From positions 6,007,001 through 6,071,000 of the forward strand of contig BSBM01000036.1 of the NCBI GenBank assembly GCA_027924585.1: 64,000 bases of DNA, written 5' to 3'. A program made the position numbers and the translations under genes. The DNA comes from Larix kaempferi (lineage: Eukaryota > Streptophyta > Pinopsida > Pinales > Pinaceae). This document shows positions 1 through 11,432 of the stretch, in pieces (within the stretch, counting starts at the first letter, position 1; each line of letters opens with the position of its first letter). Below the pieces are notes generated by a model. The model was not told where the DNA came from and did no database searches. It worked only from the letters and a program-made list of their open reading frames with translations.

Positions 1-43
1 CTTGCCTCTAAGGAATTCGATTTTATCCACGGAAGATGTATTA
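1..43 (+). repeat. Element X, 5' LTR fragment (left of element A)
   Basis: These bases match 60668-60710 in the 3' LTR of X with only a handful of mismatches. The match resumes at 50436, directly after element A, so A is inserted in this LTR. The beginning of this LTR lies outside the window. Confidence 0.8.
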
Positions 44-2185
44 TGTAATGTCTCTTTTTAGAAATTTATTAAAATGGTAAAATTTTCATCTTTTTCCACT
101 AGTTCGACCTTTGACTAGTATTGGTCTCTTAGTCTCCAAATGACTCCATATGCTCCCAAATTGTTATAGAAGGTGTATGGATGATATTAGGACATAACTA
201 TGAGGTTTAGGGATGCTTTATATTCTTCAAGAGGCTTCTTCAACTCTCTTTAAGTTCTGTCCAAAGTAGGGAGTTTGACTAGCAATTTCTCTTTGACTAG
301 TATTGGTCTCTTGGTCTCCAAATGACTCCAAATGCTTGTATAATGGGTCCGAAGGTATTTGAGAGGTATTAGGACATATAAAAGATAATTATGGATACTT
401 AAAAACCCTTAAAACACTTCTGCAACATTCATTTACAATCTGGACAAAGTAGGGAAGATTACTAGTAATTTCAAGCTTCAAATCCCCCAAGGGTAGTGGA
501 CAAAGATGGCTTCCCAAATGTTGTTAAACCATTACAAATTTCTGAAAAAAGGTATGTTACTGATAAGTGGATTTAATTATATACCCAATTTATCCTTAAT
601 TAGTTTTTATGGCCTTCTGCAACTCCTTAAAATCATATGTTTATATGCAAGATTTTGCGTAGGGGAAAGAGCTAGTTATTTTCACCATGACTTATGAAAT
701 TCAAATTTTAGGTGCCAAGGGATTATGATTTGTTAATGAAACTTCTTCAAAACTTTAATAACACTCTATACATCAACCAAACCATAGATAATAACTTATA
801 TAACTCGAAATAGTGTCTATTCAAACTCTAACAACAAGATCTAGGGGAAATGGCATCATTTATGCATTGTTTGGTATTTTTACATAAATCCACTTAGTAT
901 TCCGACCTGAGGGTATCATGAGCAGTGAAAAAAGAGTATATATATCAGATTAAAAATATATGGGTCCTCAAGAGATATCCCAAAGTTTTCATCACCTCAA
1001 CAAGTGCGCCTCTCCTCAAGGAGCAAGAATATGCTAAGAAATAGAAGAATGGTTGTAGAAGCAAGTTGAAAGAGATGTGACCAGGAGCTGCTCTGTAGCT
1101 TCAACCTGTAACAAAAGACTCCATTAAAGATACAAATGAAAGGTCTGAATGGAATTTCCAATTACCAACTAGGATGGGAATCTTTCACCCTCAAAATTGG
1201 TGCTAAGGCAAGTAGAGTAGCACTCCACTAGCTCTCCTCTCCCAAATGCAAAATGAAAATTCTAAAATGATAAAAAGATACCATCCTTCTTTGTTATTGT
1301 CTTTTATAAACTTATAAGGTCCTCCATGGGTATAATTCCCCCAAATAGATTCATTCCAACTCAATTTGGGAAGATATTCCCAAGTATGCCACTTGTCCTT
1401 CCAATTCTAGCCCTCTCCTTCTCCAAATTTGAATTGGTGTCTCTTTGGCTGCCCTAACTCACTTGAGTGCCCTCTTGGAGGCTATTTTTAGCCCTGAAAT
1501 GTCATATATGTCAGATTTCATCCTTTAGGTCTAATTTGTGTCATAGGTCTCATAGCATCTTCAACATTGTTGTCATAGAGCTAGGGAATCTAGTCCAAGT
1601 GTCTCACTAGCTCCAAAATGCCTCTTCCTCTTCCATGGGAGTTCCTCTTCCACTCCAATTCGACATTAATTGATTAATTCCAAGTATATTGACCTTCCAA
1701 ATCATCCCAAGAACCTTGGGATTCTTATGGATTCGAAATGACAAGAGGAGGATGCCATATGGCATAGAAAATCTAGCTTGTGTGGGTCCCACATCCTCCA
1801 TGTGTCTTCATGATCAATTGCCACTTTGATTTTTCCTTGTGTTTATTTATTTATATCCTTTATTAAATATTTATGCCATTCGAATGTTAAAACATCATTT
1901 ATTATCCCCCTTATTTCAAATCCCAAAGCTTCCACCCCCCCAACCTAGGGAACTAGTAATTTTCCTCCATGGCAGTCCATTTGGATAGGTATATTACAAC
2001 TTTGAATTGGGAATTTCTCTTAATGTGACCCACCTTGTCCATTTGGATCTAATTTCACATTATTACTAACTTGGAATTCATTCTTGGAATTTATTTGACC
2101 CTTAGCATTCATTTGACAAACTATCATGAGTATGGCCAAGGGACTTAGGCCATTGTGACCCAATGCAAAATTTTGGGACATGACA
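44..2185 (-). repeat. Element A 3' LTR (left)
   Basis: In minus orientation this repeat starts TGTCATGTCCC and ends ACATTACA. It aligns along its whole length with 41316-41605 plus 48583-50435. No long coding frame is visible inside it. The two LTRs differ at many positions (roughly 5-8% by eye), which points to an old insertion. Confidence 0.85.
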
Positions 2186-2200
2186 AATCCTCCCTTCCCA
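2186..2200 (-). promoter_or_regulatory. Polypurine tract of element A
   Basis: Read on the minus strand this is a purine run (GGGAAGGGAGGATT) ending exactly at the start of the 3' LTR, the expected primer position for plus-strand DNA synthesis. Confidence 0.7.
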
Positions 2201-2201
2201 A

Positions 2202-3085
2202 TATTGCTTGTCCTCAAGAAATTTCAACACATGTATGTGGAAGAACCTGCTTTCTTTCCAAAATTTTGCTTCCCAAAACTTCTCTTCTGGAACCTTGAGT
2301 AGAGCCACCCATGCACTACAATTGTGTGTTTCCAAAAGCAAGGAGATGTGGATTTTATTTTTCATTTTGATATCCCCTGTAACATCAACATTAAACACCA
2401 AAAATTTAATTAAATCCATCAAAACCATGTTTGTACAATTACTCTTTACTTCTTTCATATTTTGGAAACCCTTTCTGATACCACTGCATAATTCTTTGAA
2501 GTTGCCACTGAGTTGCCCAACTTTGAGTCTTCGAGATTCCATGAATATTTTAGAGAGGAACCACCATGCTTGCTTCTGCACTACTCTGATTAAAATCACT
2601 TTATTAAGTGGGGAATCCATTCCCCGTACTACTTGTTTCCCCAAAAAATTGAAACCAATGAGACTAAAAATTATCCCAGGGTCCCATTGCTTGTATTGCA
2701 CTCCAACAATTAGGAGTGCTCTCCAACTCATACCATCAGGTAAGAGAATTCCTGGATCCAATTTTCTTGTATGGATTCTTCCAAACATCATAAGTACAAA
2801 ATATATATCATCAAAGTACATAACAACATAATGAAAATGTACATGAAGGAGATGCTTCATCAAATAATCATGAAAGTGCCTATACCTCCAAGTAAGTAGA
2901 CCACCATTTTCCAGGTGCATACAAGCATCAAGTGAACAATCAAATGTGCTCCAACAACATAGGTGAGTATACCATGTCCTATAATGATGCTCCAAAAATA
3001 TGTAAGATGCATCAAAACAATCAGCCTTGTATTCTTTCATCCAAGTAATTAATGAAGTTTCTCCAACATTAATTGAACTAAGCAA
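2202..3085 (-). CDS. Element A accessory ORF 2, unknown function
   Basis: An open frame of about 300 codons runs up to the polypurine tract, and its last codons enter the 3' LTR (stop near 2102). The C-terminal part reads KFLEDKQYWEGRICH across the polypurine tract. I recognise no protease, reverse transcriptase, RNase H or integrase motif. The first codon of the open stretch is not ATG; the first in-frame ATG is about 15 codons in (WMKEYK). It follows ORF 1 with only 13 nt between them, so both may come from one polyprotein with a lost stop or frameshift. Function is unknown, and translation is unproven. Confidence 0.4.
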
Positions 3086-3098
3086 GGAGAAAGGAAAA

Positions 3099-3794
3099 TC
3101 ATGAGTCCTTCAAGTGACTCAAGTGAACATCATAAGTGCATCTATGAAGATATGTATCATCATAAGGTAAAAATAGATGCTGCTGAAAATGTAAATAATG
3201 AGGTGTTCTATTCATGTCATCATCAAAAGGAGAGGTAGGAGTTTCATACCCCTCATGTGGCACCATTAGAAAAAAACCTGTCACCCAATTTTCATCCCCA
3301 ATTGATGTGGCTGAAAAAGAAGTAGGGGGTGAGGAATTATGAACCAACCTTAAATATTTACAACTCTTACCCATCGAAATATTTAATTCATCTTCTCCAT
3401 ACTTGGCTGGTCCAACTATTGTGAGATCATGTGCCTCCTCCAAGGCTTTGCAACTCTCTCCATGAGGCAACTCATAATCCATCTGAACAAAGACAAGTGC
3501 TTGTCCTTCTTCTTGCTTGAGTGTAGCATCTTCAAGCACCTGCATATAAACATGTACCTCATGTTCCACCATTACATGAGGTTCCTCCTTTGTGACATAA
3601 ATTCTTTCATCTATTGCCTTCTTTTCCTCGAAAGGAGAACCACTGCTCCCTCCTATTTCCAATTTGCTTCCAAATTGACTAGCAAACAATTCGAACCCTT
3701 GCATTAGTTGTTTTGTCATGTCTTCAAAGAATGGTTTCAGGAATTTTCTAAACTCCTCATTATCCACTAAGGTTCCCTTCTCATCCTTATTCAT
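3099..3794 (-). CDS. Element A accessory ORF 1, unknown acidic protein
   Basis: The first ATG in this frame (MNKDEKG) is at 3794; the open stretch extends a few codons further upstream through a GTG. The product is about 231 residues, acidic, with a possible amphipathic helix early on (FRKFLKPFFEDMTKQLMQGF). The position, just downstream of the original 5' region of A (now split off by element B), fits a gag-like or accessory protein. There is no zinc knuckle and no catalytic motif. I do not recognise the family. Confidence 0.4.
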   Translation of the reverse strand: MNKDEKGTLVDNEEFRKFLKPFFEDMTKQLMQGFELFASQFGSKLEIGGSSGSPFEEKKAIDERIYVTKEEPHVMVEHEVHVYMQVLEDATLKQEEGQALVFVQMDYELPHGESCKALEEAHDLTIVGPAKYGEDELNISMGKSCKYLRLVHNSSPPTSFSATSIGDENWVTGFFLMVPHEGYETPTSPFDDDMNRTPHYLHFQQHLFLPYDDTYLHRCTYDVHLSHLKDS

Positions 3795-3876
3795 GGTTAC
3801 CAAAGAATGCACTTCTTCTCCTACTTCTTCCCGTTCACCAAAGTACTTCCAGTTTCAGTTTCTAAGGGTGGGGGCT

Positions 3877-4794
3877 TGTTACAGCATATTTTTCCACCCT
3901 GTGAGCATCTACATTGATTGGCCTTCAGTATCCATTATATTGACTCAGATCCATTATTTTCCCTTCAGGAACCAAGTTTCCCTATTTTTGTTCATGTACG
4001 CTTGCTATTTCACTATAGCCAGCGTACACGCAGGCTGCACCTAATTAGCCCGCGTACATCGAGTTACATGCTAAAAAACAATAAAAACTCTATTTTTACT
4101 CCCAAAAAGAGGTCTTAGGGTGACCTTTGGCCCTCCATATACCTCTAAACAACTCGATTCGACCGTTCACTTACCTTTGGAAGGCTATATATTGAGCTCT
4201 TATGGTGTATGGAAAGGAGGAGAAAGAGAGAGCAAGATACTCTAGTGGATTTTTGCCATGACTTAAGTCTACATCCATTGATCCTTGTTGTTGTGACTTC
4301 TTATGTTCACCTACCAAACTCCTTCATAGTTTGAGTTTTCCATTGCATGGGGGATTGAAGTGGTGGAGGCACAAGTGGAGAGACCTAGTTCTTGGTTCAG
4401 ATTGGTTGTCGGAAAGAGGTTGTATCATATACTTCTTGTTATTATTAATAGAAATACTCATTGTCTCATCCAATTGATGTTGTGAATGTTGTTTAAATTA
4501 CATTGGGTTACATTTGCTTATGATATCATGGAACATGTTATTGATTATGCTAATGTCTTTCATGTATTATATGCACTTGCTTGTATTTGTTGTTGAGACT
4601 AATTTGCAGGGTCAAGTGTAGAGATTGAAAGCTCAACGGGGATCTACTTCGAACATCAGGTTGAAGGTTGGTCTTATTCTCCATATCTTAGAATTTTCAT
4701 TATAATAGCATTGCATTGGGAATTGAGTTATTTTTTGGTAGTCATCTGTCTATTGTGGTCTTCCCCGAGCCAAAGGAAGTTTTTCTCCATAACA
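3877..4794 (+). repeat. Element B 5' LTR
   Basis: Full-length match to 40321-41240 with many substitutions. It has TG...CA ends and is followed directly by a primer-site-like sequence. Confidence 0.85.
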
Positions 4795-4817
4795 GAAAAG
4801 GCGACTCTGTTGGGGAG
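4795..4817 (+). promoter_or_regulatory. Primer binding site of element B
   Basis: AGGCGACTCTGTTGGGGA follows the LTR within a few bases. GGCGACTCTG-GGGGA sequences are common primer sites of plant Gypsy elements. I do not assign the tRNA. Confidence 0.55.
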
Positions 4818-6317
4818 GAACCTCCATTTTGGAGTTTTTTAGGCATTTGTCCTTATTTTGATTTGTTGTGTGTCGAGATTCTGTGTCATTGATTGGCCAT
4901 TGGGATTTACATTAGAAAAATATCTTTTTCTCTCTTTTTGGATTCATTTTCCTTTCCCTGTACGCGGGTCAACCTAGTTTTGTCCACGTCTACCCGCCCC
5001 TGTGTGAACTGTAGCCCACGTATACCCGCTATTGTTCTATGAATAGTCGCGTATAACTCCAAGATTGCTTGATTTTTGGCCTTGGATTGTTGTTGGGTTG
5101 GTTCTGAGTGTTCCTGAGTCTTACTTGGCCTGTTTCCTGACTGTTCCATGCTCTGTTTGTGACCAGAAACTCCTCTTTCTTTAGTTTTTGAGCTTTTGGT
5201 TTCCCACCATTTTTCATTTTCATAGCTCATTAGCTTGGTCGAGTCTTACTGTTTAGGATTCGTTGGGTTGTTTGTGTGATATGCTCTGCATTTCTTTACT
5301 GAATAGTTAGATTTTGCTTGCATTTTTTCATTCCATTTATATTGAAAAAATACAAAAACATTATTTTGCATTTTCCTTCCATTTATAAGTGAAAATAAAA
5401 AAAATATTTGCTTTATGTTCTGCATTTTGCATCAAAGTGCTTGTGATTTCCTCTAGGACTTGCTTGTGCATTGAAATTTTAAAAGAGTTTTCATTTTATT
5501 TTGAACCATTGGATTGATAGTCATATTAGTGGCATGCTCTTTTATTGAATAGATGAGTCTAGTGTTTTTCTATTGTGCATACCATTGTGTTTTATACATC
5601 ATCAGTTTCACGACCATATCCTTTGAGTAATTAGTGCACCAACTAGCTTAGGTTTAGAATCTTGGAATAGATCACTGTGAGTTAACAATCCAAGACTATT
5701 GAACCAACATTATGTGTCTAACTAGGGAGTGGTGAAACCCATGGTATACATCAGTGTTCTCAGGAAGCTCTACTCAAACCAGAGTTAAGCACGAGGTCAC
5801 GGGAGGTTGGTTGTGGAGATAGCCCTCCAATACTAGCTGAACGTGGGAGATATTTCCAGGATTTGTTCATGTACGGGGGCTCTTGGTGGATTTGACCCTC
5901 TTGAGTTTCGGGCTTAGCTACCCTTCCCATACGATGGATCCCACATACGACTATCCTCCTAAGTATTGGTTATACGTGGTGGCCTTAGTTGCTTACCTAG
6001 GTATCACATAGTGCATTCGTTGCGGTTATTCTACGATTGTCCTAAGTCAGATAGGGGTTGGAAAACACAGTTGCCTGTTGTATAGGGATTTGACCCTGTG
6101 CACGCAGTGAAGTCTGGGAACCCTTATAACTGATTCTCTAACCTCCGATTATAGTTTGGGAGTCTCAAGCCTCCCCTAGGCAAGACATACCGGTTGTAGT
6201 ATCGGGAGGTCCCTTGAGCCAGTCCTGTTTGTGTGCATTTGGCTGTAGTGTTTTTAGGTGTGTGCTCTTTGATCGTTAGTTTGCCATTAGGAGTCATTTT
6301 GATTCTTTGGAGTTATC
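4818..6317 (+). other. Element B 5' leader, non-coding
   Basis: About 1.5 kb between the primer site and gag. I see no convincing coding frame; the longest open stretches are antisense and have no recognisable motif. Confidence 0.5.
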
Positions 6318-7514
6318 GTGGAGCGAGATCCACCACTCTGTCGGTCTCGTCGTTTCGATGGTCTTCCAGCCAGCGAGGTAGAACGTCCTTTTTATAAGAG
6401 ATGTCAAAGGATCCCCGCTGATCCGTTTGATATTTCTTACGAGCTTCAAGATGCTCACATTATGAATCTGTTGGATGAGGTCGATGGACATACTTCTCCT
6501 TACACTCCTCGGGAGATTGGGGAGGAAGGGTCACCCCCACACGCTACTCTTTCAGGTTTTGTTCCTGACCCACCCCCGGAGTCAAACCCATTTTATGGTG
6601 CCCACACACGTGGTTTCCGATATGAGATGCCAGATCTTAATGACACCACAAACCCTTCGACCACTAATCCCTTTTCAGTTTGTATGCCCAGTTTTAATTC
6701 AAATGTTACATCCACTTCATCTGGTAGTCAAGCTAACTCTAGCCTTGGTGCTGCGGGCACTTCTCCCTTTGGGGGTGGCGCACCCTCTTTTATTCCTTTT
6801 CAATTTAGGTCTGGTCATATCCCCTTAGCTACTACAATTGTTGGGGGAGGACCACCTCCCAGGACTACCCCTCATTTTAGTGGGAACACTTCTCATAAAA
6901 TGGCTCATATAACACAATTTAACACACATGCTTCTACGCATATACCCGTGACTGCGACCACGTTTGCTAACATGCATGTCCCTCCTAACATGGGAGGTGG
7001 GAACGTACCTTTTTATGGTCATCACTTGACTGACTCTGCTACGAATAGCACTTATATGCCCCATAATTATGGTGGTAACCCTTCTTATAATGCAGTCGGT
7101 TTTGGCCCTTACTACAACCCTCCTCACTATGGTGCTTATAACACACATATACCTTCGTACCCTTACACGGGTCAGGTTGGAGGCGGTTATCAACCCTATG
7201 GTCATGGTCATGGTTCATATCATCCTTTAGGTCCGTAAGGTCAGCCTCTTTTGGGAGCTTACAATCCCACTTTACAGCCGCAGCTCCCATTTCTTACTCG
7301 TTTGAATCTACCAGATCTTTTGATGCTCATGAATGATCTGGTGTGTCACGATCCTACTTGGCCTCCAGTCCCTACCAAGCTCCCTTCTGACATTCCGAAG
7401 TTCAAAGGGAAGAATGGTGAGGATCTGGGTGATCATGTTACTACTTTTCACCTTTGGTGCTCCTCGAATTCATTAAATCACGACTTCATTCATTTGAGAC
7501 TATTTCAACGCACC
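6318..7514 (+). pseudogene. gag: Element B gag, N-terminal part, cut by element C
   Basis: An open frame begins at a GTG (6318) where an ATG would be expected, so the start codon is probably mutated; the next ATG is near 6462. The first 300 residues are low-complexity, rich in Pro, Gly, Ser, Thr, Tyr and His (for example GGNPSYN, GHGHGSYHP). After a stop at 7236-7238, a second stretch (7251 onward) carries the conserved gag core start (DIPKFKGKNGEDLGDHVTTF). The core is interrupted at 7514 by element C and continues at 30866 on the far side, flanked by the target duplication GCACC. Confidence 0.75.
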
Positions 7515-8291
7515 TGTTGACACTAGATTTGAGAATGGCTAAATCCAAAAAGTTTTGCTAAAATGTCCAAGAGGGGAAGAAATTACCACAAAGAGGTTGA
7601 AGAAAAGATTGACAATTCAAAAAAAAGAGGAAAAAACCCACTTATGCAAAGTCCGAAAGAAAATTTGTGAAAAGATTAAACCCCGATCAAGTTTCGGAGG
7701 CGGAAATGGTATAGATCTCGATCAACGGTTAATATTCCTTCCCACATCGCCAAAGTGATCGACGGCAAATAGTGGTAGGCGGTAGCGGACTCAATACCAC
7801 TGGGGCACGTGTCCAAACCTCATCCTTCCGCATATGTGATATGGTGGTATTGGAAACCACCATAGCGCCGGGCGGAACCACCAAATAGGAAAGCACGGTA
7901 GAATCAGTAAACGTGGCAGGGTGGGACCTGATACGTGGCAGATAGAGAAGACGTGGCGGGCTCATAGCACATGGCGTTATACTTTGTAGCAATCGGAGGG
8001 CCGATATAAACCTTAATCGAATCAACAAACATTGTTTGATCCGCATCTAGGAAGGTGCGCACCGGATGTGAGGAAGAGAAGTCGCAGAGAATAAACCACT
8101 CTAACAGGTGTCAGCAGGTGGTTGATCCGCGCAGGGAGTAAACCGGAGAAGAAAACAGCTTTTTTGATCGCGGATACCACCAGATGGAATAAAGGGAGAC
8201 GAGATCTGATGGCCCAAAACAAAGTCTCGAGATCAACGGTCAGATATGAACCGCATTCATAAAGGTGAATGGAAGTTAATTTAAAAAGACT

Positions 8292-8300
8292 TATATCAAA
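8292..8300 (+). promoter_or_regulatory. Upstream TATA box of the LTR gene, 5' copy (mutated)
   Basis: TATATCAAA lies 178 nt before the ATG at 8470. The 3' LTR has TATATAAAA at the same place (26583-26591), so this copy carries a substitution in a likely promoter. Confidence 0.45.
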
Positions 8301-8469
8301 CAAAAGGGGCTCCACATAACAGCATTCTGCATGTGTCGCTACCCTCGAGAACTCTGAAGACTGGTGGAGGTCTGCGATTGCGACAGAAGGCGAAAGGCGG
8401 GTACATACAGGTAGGGTCTGGTGACCTGTCCTACTTTTTAAACAGAATTTTGTTTAAAGAAACATTTAA

Positions 8470-9549
8470 ATGGAGACTGTGCACGATATAGACGTTTTTA
8501 AATCAAAAGAAGCCCTAGAGGATAGAGACGAAGACGTCTACGATACCCTAATTAGGTTTCCAGTCTCTGATATAAAAATTAGGTTGTCTGAATTGTTAAA
8601 GGAAGGGACAGACCCCCACGGAGTTCACCAGTTGTCTTTGATAGCCTTTTGCCCCGACCAAATCCCTTTTTTCCCAGAATTTGTATCATGGTGTGCCGAA
8701 AATTACTCCTGGGAAGAAAAAGTCATTCTAAACAGCCAAAAAACCCGAGTCATTTGCGAAATAAAACCAGCAGAGTTAATTAAAGCCCTAGAAGCAGATT
8801 ATTCCCAAACCCTTGACCCTGAGGTTTTTTCTGAAGTCTCCATTATAGAAAATTATCATCATGTTTCTCAAAATGATAGGGAAATGTTTTTGTCATCATG
8901 TCTCAAGTCAGAGACCGGCATTTCGGAGGTCCCATACCCTATAGATATCAATCTTTTTAATGAAAATAGCCAGTTAGTTTTGACATTATTGGCCTTAGTT
9001 CAAGGTTTAGATACGGATTTGTATGTAACCGAGTTTCAATTGAGTCTGTTGTACAAAATGAGTTCGGTCCAGTCAGGGATTGATGAAAATCAAATCCCTC
9101 GACTTAATTTTGAAGCATTTCTAACAGAAAAGATTCATGACAAGATGGTCAATTTTCCCACTCTCAGACATTTCAGATTTCAGGCCTTTTTAATGAAAAT
9201 GATTATGGTAGCCAGTCAAGACGAGTTGCAGTTCCCAGAAATCATTTTCACGACTTTACTAGAAAATAACATGTTCAATTACATCAATTACATGCTTTCA
9301 GAGATTTATAGAATGATTTTTGGAAAAAATATGCCTAGAGTACTACCGGAAATGCAGGCATCCATGCAATTGAGTACAGAATACGCGACAGGGGATTGGT
9401 TTTTGTCGAAAGACAGTACAGTAATCAGATTATATGGATTCAGACATAAACCCTATGTGTTACCAGCTTTTCTTACTTTAAGGGTTTTTGCCTTGGAATT
9501 CTTAAGACAAAAGTTGATTGTGGAAGATAACAATTTTTTGGTTCACAGA
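8470..9549 (+). pseudogene. LTR-encoded protein, 5' LTR copy, N-terminal part (cut by N1)
   Basis: A clear ATG at 8470 opens a frame of 360 codons that is cut inside the protein at 9549 by N1; the next residues resume at 16534. Visible conserved blocks are LEDRDEDVYDTLIRF near the start, LFNENSQLVLTLLALVQGLD around residue 165, RHFRFQAFLMKMIM around 235, and VIRLYGFRHKPYVLPAFLTL around 325. No enzyme motif, signal peptide or membrane segment is evident. The same protein is encoded by the 3' LTR and, more diverged, by D. I recall similar hypothetical proteins in conifer gene sets but cannot confirm it here. Function is unknown. Confidence 0.75.
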
Positions 9550-10199
9550 TGTTAGATTTTAAGAATTTACTTCAATATGATCTAGGATCTTAACTGAGAG
9601 AACAACATGTACAGCATATCTACAGCATATCAATCATGGAGACAATAATGCAAGCACACAAGAGACACAAAGATTTACTTGGGGAAAACCATAAAGGTGA
9701 AAAACCCCAATAACTTCCTCAGAGATAGATAGAGCAATGATACAACCAACCAAGAGAGATAGCCATAACCTAGCAGCAGATCCTCCTCCTCCATAAGTGC
9801 GCCACTCCTCCTTGAGTGCATGTGTGAGAAGTGAGTGAGCAAATAGAGTGCCTCCCGCACTCTATTTATACTTGACTTGACTTGCCTTTTTACCTAACTC
9901 ATGTAGGCTCGAACTTAACCACATAATATAATGCTGACTGGGCCGACCCCCAATAGGGTGGTCTAATAACCCTTTGACCCACATGGCCGACCCCCAATAG
10001 GGTGGTCTAATAACCCTTCGACCCACATGACTTATACAGGGCCGACCCCAAACAAGGTGGTCTAATAACCCATCAAATATAAGTTACGACACTTACAATA
10101 TAAATGACGACACTTCCGTATAGAGGAATAATAACATCTCTATAGGAATATAATATACATATATGTGAAATACATTCTGAAGTTACATATACATCAACA
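9550..10199 (-). repeat. N1 3' LTR
   Basis: Essentially identical to 15879-16528. It includes a TATAAATA box on the minus strand near 9868 and three copies of a 45-50 bp motif (GGTTATTAGACCACC with GGGGTCGGCC) at about 9940-10075. Confidence 0.92.
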
Positions 10200-10211
10200 C
10201 TCCCTCTTAAC
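10200..10211 (-). promoter_or_regulatory. N1 polypurine tract
   Basis: Minus-strand GTTAAGAGGGAG abuts the 3' LTR. The same tract precedes the 3' LTRs of N2 (47914-47925) and F (63179-63190). Confidence 0.8.
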
Positions 10212-10456
10212 TAGGAAGGTATTTCTCAGCACAGTTCTTCTAGCACAAGTCATCTTCTCTGGATCATCGTCACTGGATAATCGTCATCGAGTCATCATCA
10301 TCGTCACTGTCGCTGCTATCTCAATCAATCTCTGAATCTACTCGTCATAGGAAGTTCTACATAGCCAGTCCTTTTTCATACTGGATGTAGGCCCACCACC
10401 TGCAGGTCTTCATCATCACTGGCCATACTGTGGAATCCTCAGGACATATTACGTGC

Positions 10457-11070
10457 GTCACAAAACCTGGCTGCAGCATCCCAGGCTATTACGAGCACAC
10501 AGCTCTACCTGTAGGATCTCCCAGGAGCACATTACATGTGACCCATCACAAAACCTGGCTGAAGCATCCCAGGCTGTTACGAGCACGCGGCTCTACCTGT
10601 CGGATCTCCCAGGAGCACATTACATGTGATCTCACCACAAAACCTGGCTGAAGCATCTGAGGCCTTTTTCATCCTGTCCAGATCTCCCAGGAGCAAATTA
10701 CATGTGGTCCACCACAAAACCTGGCTGAAGCATCTGAGGCCTTTTTCATCCTGTCCAGATCTCCCAGGAGCAAATTACATGTGGTCATGGCAAAACCTGG
10801 CTGAAGCATCTGAGGCCTTTTTCATCCTGTCCAGATCTCCCAGGAGCAAATTACATGCCATAGGACAAAACCTCGCAAGAGCATCTCAGGATGTTACGGG
10901 TACACAACTCCGACCTGAAATCTCCCAGGGCACAAATTACATGTCCTCCCAAGCAAAACCTCGCAAGAGCATTTGCCAGATGTCCCAGGGCACCGAATTA
11001 CATGCCATAGGCAAAACCTCGAAAGACCATCTGCAAATCTCCCAGGGCACAAATTACATGCTTTCCTGCA
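10457..11070 (-). repeat. N1 tandem repeat array in the 3' non-coding region
   Basis: About eight imperfect units of 57-89 bp, each with CAAAACCTGGCTGAAGCAT or a variant, then ATCTCCCAGG and AATTACATG. Three central units (10635-10865) are nearly identical. Open frames across the array arise from the repeat and are not convincing genes. N2 has a related array at 47245-47655. Confidence 0.8.
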
Positions 11071-11432
11071 CAACCTGATCCACGGCCACAAAGTATCATC
11101 TGATACTCATCAAACATCATCCTGATGTACACATGATCATCCTGATCATCATCACTGCAACATCCTGCTGCATGTCATCTGGAGAAGCTTGTCATCCACG
11201 ATCATCCAAGTATCCACCTGATACATACAAAGATACATGATCCACACAATGTATCCAACAGCATCCATGATCTACCTGATCATATCCAACATCCAACATG
11301 ATGCGTACATACATAAATGATCCAACTGATCATATCCAAGCAGAAACCAGAACATCATCCTGATGCTCATCATCCAGCGCTTACATCCACAGCCATGTGA
11401 AGGATCCTCCTTCCAACATGCTTGGAATGGCT
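11071..11432 (-). other. N1 3' spacer rich in GATGAT/CATCATC repeats
   Basis: Low-complexity sequence with many CATCATCCTGATG-type words, related to the GATGAT-rich block of N2 (46890-47235). No coding frame is seen. Confidence 0.5.

Noticed and set aside
2208-2831. 207-codon frame on the plus strand
   Set aside because: It lies opposite the longer minus-strand frame of element A, and no motif is recognisable.
6825-7290. Arg/His/Tyr-rich frames antisense to gag of B
   Set aside because: Mirror images of the low-complexity Pro/Gly/Tyr gag region; no independent support.
9675-9860. 61-residue minus-strand frame, present identically at 16004-16189
   Set aside because: Both lie in the near-identical LTRs of N1; identity comes from the LTR being repeated, and the frame is short without a motif.
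10430-11078. Open frames on the plus strand with Cys/His/Ser-rich repeats
   Set aside because: They run through the N1 tandem array; length and composition follow from the repeat unit, and the element reads on the other strand.
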